Of a DNA stretch of 64,000 bases, positions 25,653-34,096 are shown piece after piece. Source of the DNA: Arcticibacter sp041902385 (GTDB taxonomy: Bacteria; Bacteroidota; Bacteroidia; Sphingobacteriales; Sphingobacteriaceae); contig NZ_CP169244.1 in assembly GCF_041902385.1 (NCBI RefSeq), positions 1,116,001-1,180,000 of the forward strand. Reading direction: 5' to 3'. The position numbers and the translations under genes were made by a program. How positions within the stretch are numbered: position 1 is the stretch's first letter; the number at the start of each line of letters is the position of its first letter. The notes below the pieces were generated by a model. The model was given only the letters and a program-made list of their open reading frames with translations, was not told the origin of the DNA and made no database searches.

Positions 25653-26338
25653 AGAAGCTTAGTCCTCAGTATTGTTTCACAAATCATCCAGTCGAGCGGA
25701 GAGTCTATATCAACCGAATAAAGATCGCTCATTACATACTTTCTGACCTTCGTAAACTGATTCAGCGGCTTACGCCTCACCGAGTCGGGATTAATGAGAT
25801 AAATAGAGCCGTTATAGAAGTATACGTCGGGGCAATCCTGCCGCCTGGAGAACTGGCCCTTTTTGGAGAGCTCTAAAAAGCCGTCGCCATTCTCTTCGAA
25901 CAAGGAAAAATAAGGATTATGGTGCGGCTTACCCACGGAGACCACCATATCGACTTCTGGAGAATATAGTTGGTCCATCGCCCTGAGGTCTTCCAGATTT
26001 CGGAAAGGCGAAGTAGGCTGCAGCAGAATAACCTTCCCGAACTTTTTTCCCTGCTCCTCATAGAACCGCAAGGCATGAAGAATAACCCCATGTGATCCGG
26101 CGCTGTCTGTAGCCAGGTCCTCCGGCCTTTTAAAAGGTACGCCAATGCCGCAGCTTTGCGCCACCTCTATAATTTCGTCGTCGTCAGTGCTCACACAGAT
26201 ATTTTTAGGCCGTGTAAACGACAAGGCAAAATCAATTGAATACTGAATAAGCGGCTTTCCTTCCAGGAGCTTAATGTTCTTTTTAGGAATACCTTTAGAC
26301 CCACCGCGTGCGGGAATCAGAACCAGGGCGTCTTTCAT
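25649..26338 (-). CDS. legF: CMP-legionaminic acid / acylneuraminate cytidylyltransferase
   Basis: 229-residue CMP-nonulosonate synthetase that activates the sugar with CTP. LVLIPARGGSKGIPKKNIKL near the N-terminus is the CTP-binding signature; FALSFTRPKNICVSTDDDEI, LLQPTSPFRN and YSVDIDSPLDW follow in the expected order. Last gene of the seven-gene operon; ATG overlaps the ptmE stop by 4 bases. Assignment to legionaminate rather than Neu5Ac comes from the PtmE/LegB/LegC context. Confidence 0.88.
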   Translation of the reverse strand: MKDALVLIPARGGSKGIPKKNIKLLEGKPLIQYSIDFALSFTRPKNICVSTDDDEIIEVAQSCGIGVPFKRPEDLATDSAGSHGVILHALRFYEEQGKKFGKVILLQPTSPFRNLEDLRAMDQLYSPEVDMVVSVGKPHHNPYFSLFEENGDGFLELSKKGQFSRRQDCPDVYFYNGSIYLINPDSVRRKPLNQFTKVRKYVMSDLYSVDIDSPLDWMICETILRTKLL

Positions 26339-27384
26339 AACTTGAGATGTCTGATGTCCTCCTGAGCCTTCATATAATCCTCTATCCGTCCTATGTCAAG
26401 CCAGTATCCCCGGATGGGATAAGTAAGGATCTTTCTGCCAGCCATGATCAGTTCGTCCATGAATGTTGGCATATCATACCGTTGACCTGCCGGGATCATG
26501 CTTATCAGCGATTTTTTTATCAGATAGATACCGGCGTTGGAGAAATAAGTATATCGCGGTTTCTCTTTCAGTGAAACCACCTCGTTTCTGCTGTTTACCT
26601 CGAGAACCGCGTAGGGAATATCTATTTTGTAGGATGAAGCCGCGACCGCCATATCCGCAGACGCGTCCTGAAACTCTTCGTAAAAGTCGGCAATGTCAAT
26701 GTCGGTAAGAAGGTCGGAGTTCATCACCAGGACCGTATCCTCTGAAAAACTTTCGATACGTGTGATAGCACCGATAGTGCCCATTGGCTTATCCTCGTCA
26801 ACATAGTTGATACTCACCTTTTTCTCAGCGCCATCACCAAAGTGTTCCTTCAGCATATAACCCAGATAATTGACACTGATATGGATGTTGCGCACACCAT
26901 GCGCAGCGAGCCGGTCAATGTTATGTTCGATGATCGGCTTAGAGCCTACCTTAAGAAGCGGTTTGGGACAGTTATCGGTTAGGGGACGCAGCCGTTCGCC
27001 TCTGCCGCCAGCCATAATAACTGCTTCAACAGGCAACAAAGGCCGATAGGTCTCCACATCTATAATGTCGGTTACTTCTCCACTCTCACCAACAACAGGT
27101 ACATAGCGTATTTTCCTGCGCCTGCATTTGGCCAAATCCTCAACCGAGGGCTTGGCTGTTGTAAAATAAGTAAAGTTACGGTGGACAGCAATGTCAACAG
27201 ATGCCTCGATCGGCGAACCATCCAACAGAGCTCTTCTTATATCGCCTTCGGATAGTGATCCTATAAGTTTTCCGGAGGCAACCACGAAAAGATCGACATC
27301 GATGATTGCAAGTCGGTCTATTTGCCGTAGCGCCTCTCTCAGCGTAGCGTCCTGAGCAATCAGGAGTCTTTCAAAATCTTCCAT
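26335..27384 (-). CDS. ptmE: PtmE-like nucleotidyltransferase with CBS domains (GlcN-1-P guanylyltransferase)
   Basis: 349 residues. The N-terminal 115 residues are a CBS-domain pair (RQIDRLAIIDVDLFVVASGK; KIRYVPVVGESGEVTDII). The rest is a sugar-1-phosphate nucleotidyltransferase starting VEAVIMAGGRGERLRPLTDN with PKPLLKVGSKP and VLVMNSDLLTDID. In Campylobacter PtmE makes GDP-GlcN for legionaminic acid synthesis, so this architecture is diagnostic of the GDP-route pathway. Overlaps legG by 1 base and legF by 4 bases. Confidence 0.85.
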   Translation of the reverse strand: MEDFERLLIAQDATLREALRQIDRLAIIDVDLFVVASGKLIGSLSEGDIRRALLDGSPIEASVDIAVHRNFTYFTTAKPSVEDLAKCRRRKIRYVPVVGESGEVTDIIDVETYRPLLPVEAVIMAGGRGERLRPLTDNCPKPLLKVGSKPIIEHNIDRLAAHGVRNIHISVNYLGYMLKEHFGDGAEKKVSINYVDEDKPMGTIGAITRIESFSEDTVLVMNSDLLTDIDIADFYEEFQDASADMAVAASSYKIDIPYAVLEVNSRNEVVSLKEKPRYTYFSNAGIYLIKKSLISMIPAGQRYDMPTFMDELIMAGRKILTYPIRGYWLDIGRIEDYMKAQEDIRHLKL

Positions 27385-28541
27385 TACAGATCAAAAAATT
27401 TCTTTTTTAAAGCGGGCCGTCCCGTATATTGCCCCAGTATAGCCATTATAGCAGGCGCTGTACCACCAGCTCCATATGGGTTAGTGACCGTTTTTGCATA
27501 ATCAAAGAAGGATTCGGAAAGTATCTGAGCAAGACCAGCGGTAATTTCTGACCGCAGCGGAGCAACATTTACGACAGATTCGGCGCGCGTTCTTCCTTTC
27601 TGTCGGTCCCCGATGTCCAGAACAGCCTTTCCCAGGGCCGGGCCTTCAATGATACCACTTGAAGAGTTTCCAACAACCGCCCTCGCGTGTTTCATCAGGG
27701 ACAGATAACGGAGCTGTCCCAAACTTTGATAGGCTTTAGCGCGTCCCCGGTGTTGTTCCACATACGACTCTATGCGCTTAATAATCACTCTGCCGTTAGC
27801 GTCGGCATTAGGCAAGGTAAAGACAATCCGCAGTTCGGGAAAAGCATCCAGGGCTGCAAGAAGCTCTTCAATCTGTGCAGCCGCACTTTGCTCTTCAAGA
27901 GTCACAGGATGGAAGGTGATCAGCACACACTGGTCACCTATCTCAAAATCAATCGACTGTTGCAGCTCCTCTCTGCCGAGCAATTTCAAGCCCTGAATAT
28001 TGTCTATGCCGATCGCCCCTGTGTTGAAAACCCTGGAAGGGTCCTCACCAAGTTGAATAACCCTGTTCCGGTGACTTTCAGTCGACGTGAAATGAAGGTA
28101 CGACATCTTGGTAATCGCATGGCGAAGCGCGTCGTCAGTAGCGCCTTCTGTAATCTCTCCTCCATGTAAATGGATCACAGGGATCCGCTTCAAGTGAGCA
28201 GTCGAGACAGCAGCGAAGGCCTCGAACCTGTCGCCGAGCACGAGCATCCAGTCAGGCTGCAACCTGGCCAACGCATCTGCGTAGCCCATCATCGCAATTC
28301 CGGTTGACTTTGCGATCGCGGTTTCAGAGTCGGCCGACAGAAGGACTTCGACCTTTTCGTCTATATGGAACCCGTCGTTCTCAATTTGCTTATAGGTAAG
28401 TCCAAATTCAGACGAGAGATGCATGCCGGAGACGAGTAATTGCAGCTGGAAGTCGGCATGTACCGCCAGAAGCTTCATCAGAGGATACAGGAGGCCATAC
28501 TCAGCACGGCTTCCGGTAAAGACACATATCCTGGTTTTCAT
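27384..28541 (-). CDS. legG: Hydrolyzing NDP-sugar 2-epimerase
   Basis: 385-residue NeuC/LegG-type enzyme that releases the nucleotide and inverts C2, giving the mannose-configured substrate for the synthase. Visible motifs: CVFTGSRAEYGLLYPLM at the N-terminus, HLHGGEITEGATDDALRHAI, LITFHPVTLEEQ, and GNSSSGIIEGPALGKAVLDIGDRQKGR near the C-terminus. The conserved AEYG at the start and the GNSSSG loop fit a UDP/GDP-GlcNAc-type 2-epimerase. Starts with an ATGA overlap onto legI. Confidence 0.9.
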   Translation of the reverse strand: MKTRICVFTGSRAEYGLLYPLMKLLAVHADFQLQLLVSGMHLSSEFGLTYKQIENDGFHIDEKVEVLLSADSETAIAKSTGIAMMGYADALARLQPDWMLVLGDRFEAFAAVSTAHLKRIPVIHLHGGEITEGATDDALRHAITKMSYLHFTSTESHRNRVIQLGEDPSRVFNTGAIGIDNIQGLKLLGREELQQSIDFEIGDQCVLITFHPVTLEEQSAAAQIEELLAALDAFPELRIVFTLPNADANGRVIIKRIESYVEQHRGRAKAYQSLGQLRYLSLMKHARAVVGNSSSGIIEGPALGKAVLDIGDRQKGRTRAESVVNVAPLRSEITAGLAQILSESFFDYAKTVTNPYGAGGTAPAIMAILGQYTGRPALKKKFFDL

Positions 28542-29545
28542 ATCCGGATCAGTTCATCAGCTTTAAAATCGCAGGGGGCTAAAGTACCAATAACTTCGTC
28601 CCATTTCATCGGGCTTATGCCGGTGCCCGGCCTTTTTACAGTTATATTTTCTTGGGTAAAGGCCTCTCCCTGCCGGATGTCGCGCGCCGCTACAATGCTT
28701 TTACGGGCAATTGTAATATTCTTGATCTCGGAGGCGGAAGGCTCTTTGTAACCTGAGCCTTGCAGAGCCTGTTCGATGTTCCGGATGCCCTGTACCATCG
28801 CCTTGAGCTCAGGTGGCTCAAGTGACGCAGCGTGATCCGGCCCCTCCATAGCTCGGTCAAGCGTAAAATGCTTTTCAATTATTGTGGCACCCATTGCTAC
28901 AGCAGCCAGAGGGATCTCGATACCGCGGGTATGATCGGAATAGCCTACCTGAGTGCCGAAAAGCTCTTTTATCGACAACATGGCGCGCAGGTTAACGTCC
29001 TGTACCGGGGTTGGATACTCGGTATTGCAATGAAGAATGCTTAGCTGCTTTTTATCTGCTCCTGCCTGAAGCAGAGCATCCAGCGTGTCTTTTATCTCCG
29101 CGGAGGTGGCCATGCCCGTCGATAAGATGAGCTGAGGAAAACTGACAGCCATTTTCCTCAGGTAAGGCAGGTTCGTCAGCTCCCCGGAAGGGATCTTACC
29201 CAATTTAATACCCATGCTGACCAGAAGATCGATACTCTCTGAATCAAACGCAGTAGACAGGAATTCAATACCCCGCTTTTTGCAATGATCAAGCAGTGCG
29301 TAGTGATCGCTTTCTGAGAGCTCCAGCCGCTTCACCATCTCCAGCTGACTCTCCGCTCCTCCGGTAGTTCTCACCTGATAATCCGCCTTGGCGGCATTCT
29401 TTGAAATGATCTTATCGGCCTTAAACGTCTGAAACTTAACAAAGTCAGCGCCTGCTTCTGCAGCACAATCTACCAGACGCCTGGCATTATCAAGCGATCC
29501 GTTATGATTGACGCCGGCCTCTGCAATAATTAATGTCTTTATCAT
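28538..29545 (-). CDS. legI: N,N'-diacetyllegionaminate synthase (NeuB family)
   Basis: Condenses the 2-epimerised diamino-sugar with phosphoenolpyruvate. 335 residues: NeuB TIM-barrel domain (IIAEAGVNHNGSLDNARRLV; DFVKFQTFKADKI; GYSDHTRGIEIPLAAVAMGA; IEKHFTLDRAMEGPDHAASL) and a C-terminal antifreeze-like SAF domain (KSIVAARDIRQGEAFTQENI; KRPGTGISP). The open frame starts 45 bases upstream inside legH, but MIKTLIIAEAG at 29545, one base after the legH stop, is the likely start. Confidence 0.92.
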   Translation of the reverse strand: MIKTLIIAEAGVNHNGSLDNARRLVDCAAEAGADFVKFQTFKADKIISKNAAKADYQVRTTGGAESQLEMVKRLELSESDHYALLDHCKKRGIEFLSTAFDSESIDLLVSMGIKLGKIPSGELTNLPYLRKMAVSFPQLILSTGMATSAEIKDTLDALLQAGADKKQLSILHCNTEYPTPVQDVNLRAMLSIKELFGTQVGYSDHTRGIEIPLAAVAMGATIIEKHFTLDRAMEGPDHAASLEPPELKAMVQGIRNIEQALQGSGYKEPSASEIKNITIARKSIVAARDIRQGEAFTQENITVKRPGTGISPMKWDEVIGTLAPCDFKADELIRI

Positions 29546-29546
29546 A

Positions 29547-30185
29547 TTATGATATTCTTCTGGCAGGGCTACCCGCATAGACGCCTGCATCCCTAATACT
29601 CTTATTGACCACCGTGCCCGATCCTATCACAACATTCCGGGCAATGGAGATGTTATGGTTGACTACCGCATTGCTCCCGATGAAACAGCCATCTTCAATC
29701 AGACACCCTCCATTGATCACTGCATTTGTCGAGATATGAACATGGGAACCCACATGGGAGTCATGATCTATTACCGCACCGGTATTGACTATACTGTTGG
29801 CCGCCAGAGTGCTGCCCGCATTCATCACCGAGTTATGCATCAAGACGCTTCCCTCTCCGGCCGAAGCATAGGGAGACAGATAGGCTCGCGGCGAGATAAT
29901 CAGTGGCAAAACGGCGCCAAGCTGCTTCAGGTACAGGTATAACTCCCGTCTCCTTGCCGCTGTCTTTACCTGCCCTAAGGTAATCAGAAACGAACAGCCA
30001 TCCTTCAGCAGATTAGGTATGTCTTTGTCGGCTGCCGAGATCTCATAACTCAGCACCTTTTCGCCGAGCTTATTCTCCGCATCAACAATGGCTTCGATGG
30101 AGTACAGGCCGCTTTGTTCGAGCACGTCTATGCAGGACCTGCAATGTCCGCCTCCTCCTATCAACGCAAGCTTTTTCCGGTTCAT
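29547..30185 (-). CDS. legH: Left-handed beta-helix sugar acetyltransferase (NeuD/PglD-like)
   Basis: 212 residues. The N-terminal domain (about 1-85) has the nucleotide-sugar loop LALIGGGGHCRSCIDVLEQS. The C-terminal half is a left-handed beta-helix of hexapeptide repeats (HVHISTNAVINGGCLIEDGC and neighbours). The histidine in AVIDHDSHVG fits the catalytic base of PglD-type N-acetyltransferases. In the legionaminic acid route it acetylates the 4-amino group introduced by LegC. Overlaps legC by 4 bases. Confidence 0.88.
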   Translation of the reverse strand: MNRKKLALIGGGGHCRSCIDVLEQSGLYSIEAIVDAENKLGEKVLSYEISAADKDIPNLLKDGCSFLITLGQVKTAARRRELYLYLKQLGAVLPLIISPRAYLSPYASAGEGSVLMHNSVMNAGSTLAANSIVNTGAVIDHDSHVGSHVHISTNAVINGGCLIEDGCFIGSNAVVNHNISIARNVVIGSGTVVNKSIRDAGVYAGSPARRIS

Positions 30186-31330
30186 TGATTTCGTACACTA
30201 CTGGGAATATTCACAAGGCGTTCCTCCAGCCATTCAGCATTACTCAGGTCCCCTTTCAAACAGTTCCGGTACATAGGCAGACGGTTCATCAGCTCCCAGG
30301 CTGGTCTAGACATCACCTTTTCAGTATTGGATTCAGAAAGGAAGCTATCTCTGGCCGGACGATCAGCAAACAGGATCGCATTGAGCCAGTAATTTGCAGT
30401 AGTACCCTTGCGCTCTGTAATAAAAGAGATGCCGCTATCCTGGAAAAAGCCGGCATACTCGCTGCTGAGCGCCCGCTTCCTTTCCAGAAATACCGGAAGC
30501 TGTTCAAGCTGCGCGCAGGCAAGGGCCGCATTCAGATTGGGCATCCGGTAATTGAAGGCCACATGGTCGTGAACAAACTCCCAGGTGTGAGGCTGCTTAG
30601 CTGTGGTGGAAAGGTGTTTAGCGAGTCTGGCATACCCTTCATCGTTGGTGACGATCGCTCCGCCCCCACCGCTTGTAATCGTTTTATTTCCATTGAAACT
30701 AAACGTTCCGGCAAGGCCAAAGGTGCCCGTATGCTGGTTGCCGACGTAACTCCCGATGGATTCAGCAGCGTCTTCAATCAGCGCAATTTTCCATTCGGCG
30801 CATACTTCTGCTATCTCCTCAATGAAAGCAGGAAATCCGAAGGTATGCATGGGGATACATACCGAAATACGGCGCCCGGTCTGTTTGTTATAGCACTCAT
30901 TTCCCCTTACTACTGCATAGTCTTTGAGGAAACTGCTTAATGCATCGGGGGAAAGCCCCATCGTTTCACGGTCAACATCTACAAAAACCGGAAGAGCCCG
31001 GCAGTGAGAGATTGCGTTTGCAGTTGCAACAAAGGTGAGCGGCTGGGTAATAACTTCATCTCCATCTTTTACGCCCCCAACGATCATGGCGAGGTGCAGG
31101 GCCGTCGTCCCGTTTACTGTTGCTACCGCGTATCTAGCGCCCGTTATCTCCTGCATCATCTCCTCGAAACGATTGACATACTTGCCTACGGAAGACACAA
31201 AAGTTGATTCTATCGTATCAGACACGTACTTCTTTTCATTCCCGCCAAAAAGGGGAGCGTGAAGCGGGATGAAGCCTTCTGGTTCTTTAAATATCGACCG
31301 GACAAAGGCTATGATATCCGAATTGCTCAT
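30182..31330 (-). CDS. legC: PLP-dependent aminotransferase (LegC type)
   Basis: 382 residues, DegT/DnrJ/EryC1 fold type I. It installs the C4 amino group on the 4-keto sugar made by LegB. Motifs: FIPLHAPLFGGNEKKYVSDT, ATVNGTTALHLAM, and the PLP lysine in FSFNGNKTITSGGGG. The N-terminal IPLHAP start and the SVGKYVNRFEEMM segment are typical of LegC rather than of WecE/PglE. Followed by legH with a 4-base overlap and preceded by legB after 2 bases. Confidence 0.9.
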   Translation of the reverse strand: MSNSDIIAFVRSIFKEPEGFIPLHAPLFGGNEKKYVSDTIESTFVSSVGKYVNRFEEMMQEITGARYAVATVNGTTALHLAMIVGGVKDGDEVITQPLTFVATANAISHCRALPVFVDVDRETMGLSPDALSSFLKDYAVVRGNECYNKQTGRRISVCIPMHTFGFPAFIEEIAEVCAEWKIALIEDAAESIGSYVGNQHTGTFGLAGTFSFNGNKTITSGGGGAIVTNDEGYARLAKHLSTTAKQPHTWEFVHDHVAFNYRMPNLNAALACAQLEQLPVFLERKRALSSEYAGFFQDSGISFITERKGTTANYWLNAILFADRPARDSFLSESNTEKVMSRPAWELMNRLPMYRNCLKGDLSNAEWLEERLVNIPSSVRNQ

Positions 31331-31332
31331 GT

Positions 31333-32331
31333 TTATATGTTGTACAAGTCCGCTTTATACTGACTTAAGTTTGTGGGTTCTCTAAACCATTGAATTGTTT
31401 CCTGCAGGCCGGAAGACAGGTCGTACTCCGGGCGCCAGTTAGTCAGCTCCCTGATCTTCACATTGGAGCCCAGCAGCCTTTCGACTTCACTCTTCTCAGG
31501 CCTTAACCGGACTTCGTCGGTTACTATCCGCGCTTTCGGGTTAATGATGTCGATCAGCGTTTGCGCTAACTCTCCTATACTGATCTCCTTCTGAGTGGCG
31601 ATATTAACCTCTTCTCCTATCGTCTTGTCTGACTTCGCTATTTCTGCAAAGCCGCGAACGGTGTCTTTTACGAAGACGAGATCTCTTGTAGGGCTCACGG
31701 ATCCCAGCTTGATCTCCGATTTCCCGGCCAGAAGCTGGGTAATAATCGTCGGAATCACTGCACGTGCGGACTGGCGCGGGCCATAGGTATTAAAGGGGCG
31801 TACAATCGCAACAGGCAGGTTAAAACTTCTGTAAAAGGACTCTGCAAGATGGTCGGCGCCTATTTTAGTGGCAGAATAGGGAGACTGCCCCTGCCTGGGG
31901 TGCTTCTCGTCTATTGGCACTCTTAGCGCAGTACCGTATACTTCTGAAGTGGAAGTGATCAGAACCTTCTGCACGTCATAGTCGCGCGAGGCCTGCAAGA
32001 CATTCAAAGTTCCCTTTATGTTTGTATCGACATAATTGTCAGGAGCCACGTAGCTGTACGGAATGGCAATCAAGGCGGCAAGATGGAAAACCACATCAGC
32101 TCCTTTCACCAGGTTCTTCATGCCGTTAGGATCACGAACGTCTCCTGACACGACCTCAATGGCCGACTGCTTATGCTTTGGCAAGGTATCCAGCCATCCC
32201 CAGCTGTTAAACGAGTTATAGACTGCCAGCGCCTTCACCTGACATCCCTCGTCGAGCAGCTGCTCAACAAGGTGGCTACCAATAAAACCGTCGGCCCCCG
32301 TAACTACTACTTTTTTATTTTTAAGTTCCAT
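31333..32331 (-). CDS. legB: NAD-dependent NDP-GlcNAc 4,6-dehydratase (LegB type)
   Basis: 332-residue extended SDR. Rossmann motif VTGADGFIGSHLVEQL at residues 10-25, substrate motif TSTSEVYGTA, catalytic YSATKIGAD (YxxxK), and RPFNTYGPRQSARAVIPTII. It starts legionaminic acid synthesis by converting the NDP-GlcNAc to the 6-deoxy-4-keto sugar. The GDP-route assignment is inferred from the PtmE gene in the same operon. First gene of the operon, with a TATATTTG promoter box 19 nt upstream. Confidence 0.9.
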   Translation of the reverse strand: MELKNKKVVVTGADGFIGSHLVEQLLDEGCQVKALAVYNSFNSWGWLDTLPKHKQSAIEVVSGDVRDPNGMKNLVKGADVVFHLAALIAIPYSYVAPDNYVDTNIKGTLNVLQASRDYDVQKVLITSTSEVYGTALRVPIDEKHPRQGQSPYSATKIGADHLAESFYRSFNLPVAIVRPFNTYGPRQSARAVIPTIITQLLAGKSEIKLGSVSPTRDLVFVKDTVRGFAEIAKSDKTIGEEVNIATQKEISIGELAQTLIDIINPKARIVTDEVRLRPEKSEVERLLGSNVKIRELTNWRPEYDLSSGLQETIQWFREPTNLSQYKADLYNI

Positions 32332-32350
32332 GAATTTCTGAAAGAATATA

Positions 32351-32358
32351 CAAATATA
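32351..32358 (-). promoter_or_regulatory. -7 box of the legionaminic acid operon
   Basis: On the minus strand TATATTTG, an exact TAnnTTTG match, 19 nt before the legB ATG. A TTG lies 22 nt further upstream as a weak -33. Confidence 0.55.
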
Positions 32359-32394
32359 GTATAAGGCTTAACTATAAAGGCAAGGAGATGAAAT

Positions 32395-32411
32395 ACGGTC
32401 AGGGTGACCGT
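32395..32411. promoter_or_regulatory. Perfect palindrome between divergent legB and wzx-like gene
   Basis: ACGGTCA-GGG-TGACCGT, perfect 7-bp arms and 3-nt loop, in the 140-bp divergent intergenic region. No T-run follows, so an operator shared by both directions is more likely than a terminator. Confidence 0.4.
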
Positions 32412-32471
32412 CAGCTAGAAGATTTTTGATATGTTTGGCTTCTAAAACCATAACAGGAGGCAATAACGGGA

Positions 32472-33952
32472 ATGAATACAATAGGGAAACAGACGATTAA
32501 GGGCAGCATCTACTCCTATCTGGGAGTAATTATCGGCTTCTTTAGTGTTACCCTGTTACGTTCTCATGGTCTAAGCACAGAGCAAAACGGCGATCTCGAA
32601 GTCATTCTATCTTTCTCGATCATTCTTGCCCAGTTCGGGTCGCTCGGCTTCTTCTCGGCAAGTACTCGCTGCTTCCCATATTTCAGGGATGAAAAAAGCA
32701 ATCATCACGGCTTTCTCTTTCTCACCCTTGCGGTCCCCATGGCTGGCTGCGCTCTGATCTGTATTCTGTTTCTATGTCTAAAACCCTTTATTTTTCAGTT
32801 CACGAACTACGAAGCCTTCTTTCATGATTACTGGAACATCATACTGGTGCTTACAACGGGAACGCTGCTATTTAGCTCCTTCGACAATTACAACAGGGTA
32901 GCGCTCCTCGACGCGGCCAGCGGGTCAATCCTGAAAGAATTCCTGCAAAAGCTCACGGTAGCCTGCGCGCTTGCGGTGATCTTCATCCATCCTCTTCCCT
33001 TTTCTCAGTTTGTGTGGATCTGGCTGGCTGCAAATGTCATCCCTACAATCCTCATATTTCTAAAGGTAAGACAACGGGGGCCTCTGAACCTCCGGCCCGA
33101 CTTTAAATTTCTGAGTCCCGACATCGTGAAGATGTTAAGCAGCGTCAGCCTTTTTGCAGTAATCACAGGGCTGTCGACCATGATCATTCAATATATCGAC
33201 AGGATTATGATCAATGATATGATCAACACCTCTCTCACCGGAATATACGGCATTACGGCGTTTTTTGGGACCGTGGTAGCAATGCCTTCACGCATTATGT
33301 ACCGGATTGGCGGAGTAATCGTTGCTGAAAAATGGAAATCAAATGATCTTGCCGGCATTTCAACTATCTATCGGAAGAGCTGCTCCACACAATTGCTGAT
33401 CGGCCTTCTTTTTTTGTAGGTATCTGGGCCAACATACACAACATTCTACGAATGATACCGCCGGAGTATGCCGCCGGAAAGTATGTGATCTTCTTTGTCA
33501 GCCTGGGGGGACTAATCGATATGGCTACCGGCATGAATGGAATGATCCTGGCTACTTCTAAATATTACAAATACGATACTTACTTCTTCCTCGGGCTGAT
33601 TTTCTTAACCGTTGCTGCCAACTACGTTTTTATACCCAAATGGGGCATTACAGGTGCAGCTGCTGCCAGCGCCCTTACTACCCTTCTTTTCAACCTGTAT
33701 CGTTACCTCTTTATATGGAAGAAGTTCGGACTACAGCCTTTCGACCTGAAAAATTTCTATATCCTTGCTGTGGGGCTTTCCATACTGTTCCTTGTTCAGT
33801 ATCTCCCAGTGATGCCTCTTTTGGCTGATATTGTAATCAGGTCGGGCTTGATTACACTGGCTTATACCGGGCTGCTTTATATGCTGCATATTGTTCCGGA
33901 GATGAATGAGACGATAGATGGAGTGCTGGGCAAAGTGCTAAAGAGGCAATAA
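32472..33952 (+). CDS. Polysaccharide flippase (Wzx-like), frameshifted
   Basis: Integral membrane transporter of the MOP/RfbX type, which flips lipid-linked glycans across the inner membrane. The first frame (to 33419) starts MNTIGKQTIKGSIYSYLGVI and holds about nine hydrophobic helices; the second part (from about 33420) continues with IWANIHNILRMIPPEYAAGK, a standard later segment of this family, and 4-5 more helices. The break is a T7 run (33409-33415); one extra T joins them as LLFFVGIWAN and gives 493 aa. The site also reads T_TTT_TTG, a -1 slippery heptamer. Divergent from legB, it probably exports the glycan containing the nonulosonic acid. Confidence 0.85.
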
Positions 33953-34032
33953 AAACAGGCTGAGTCAATTATTCCTTGTTGATAGCTGCCCGATCAGCAA
34001 TGACAGACTGAAGCAGCTGAAAAACCACCAAC

Positions 34033-34076
34033 AAAAAAAGAGGCTGAAATCACTTATGATACAGCCTCTTTTTTAT
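34033..34076. terminator. Bidirectional terminator between wzx-like gene and typA
   Basis: AAAAAAGAGGCTG ... CAGCCTCTTTTTT: 13-bp stem with A-run on the left and T-run on the right. It serves the convergent wzx-like and typA genes. Confidence 0.9.
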
Positions 34077-34096
34077 TTGTTAAACGAACTCGCTAT

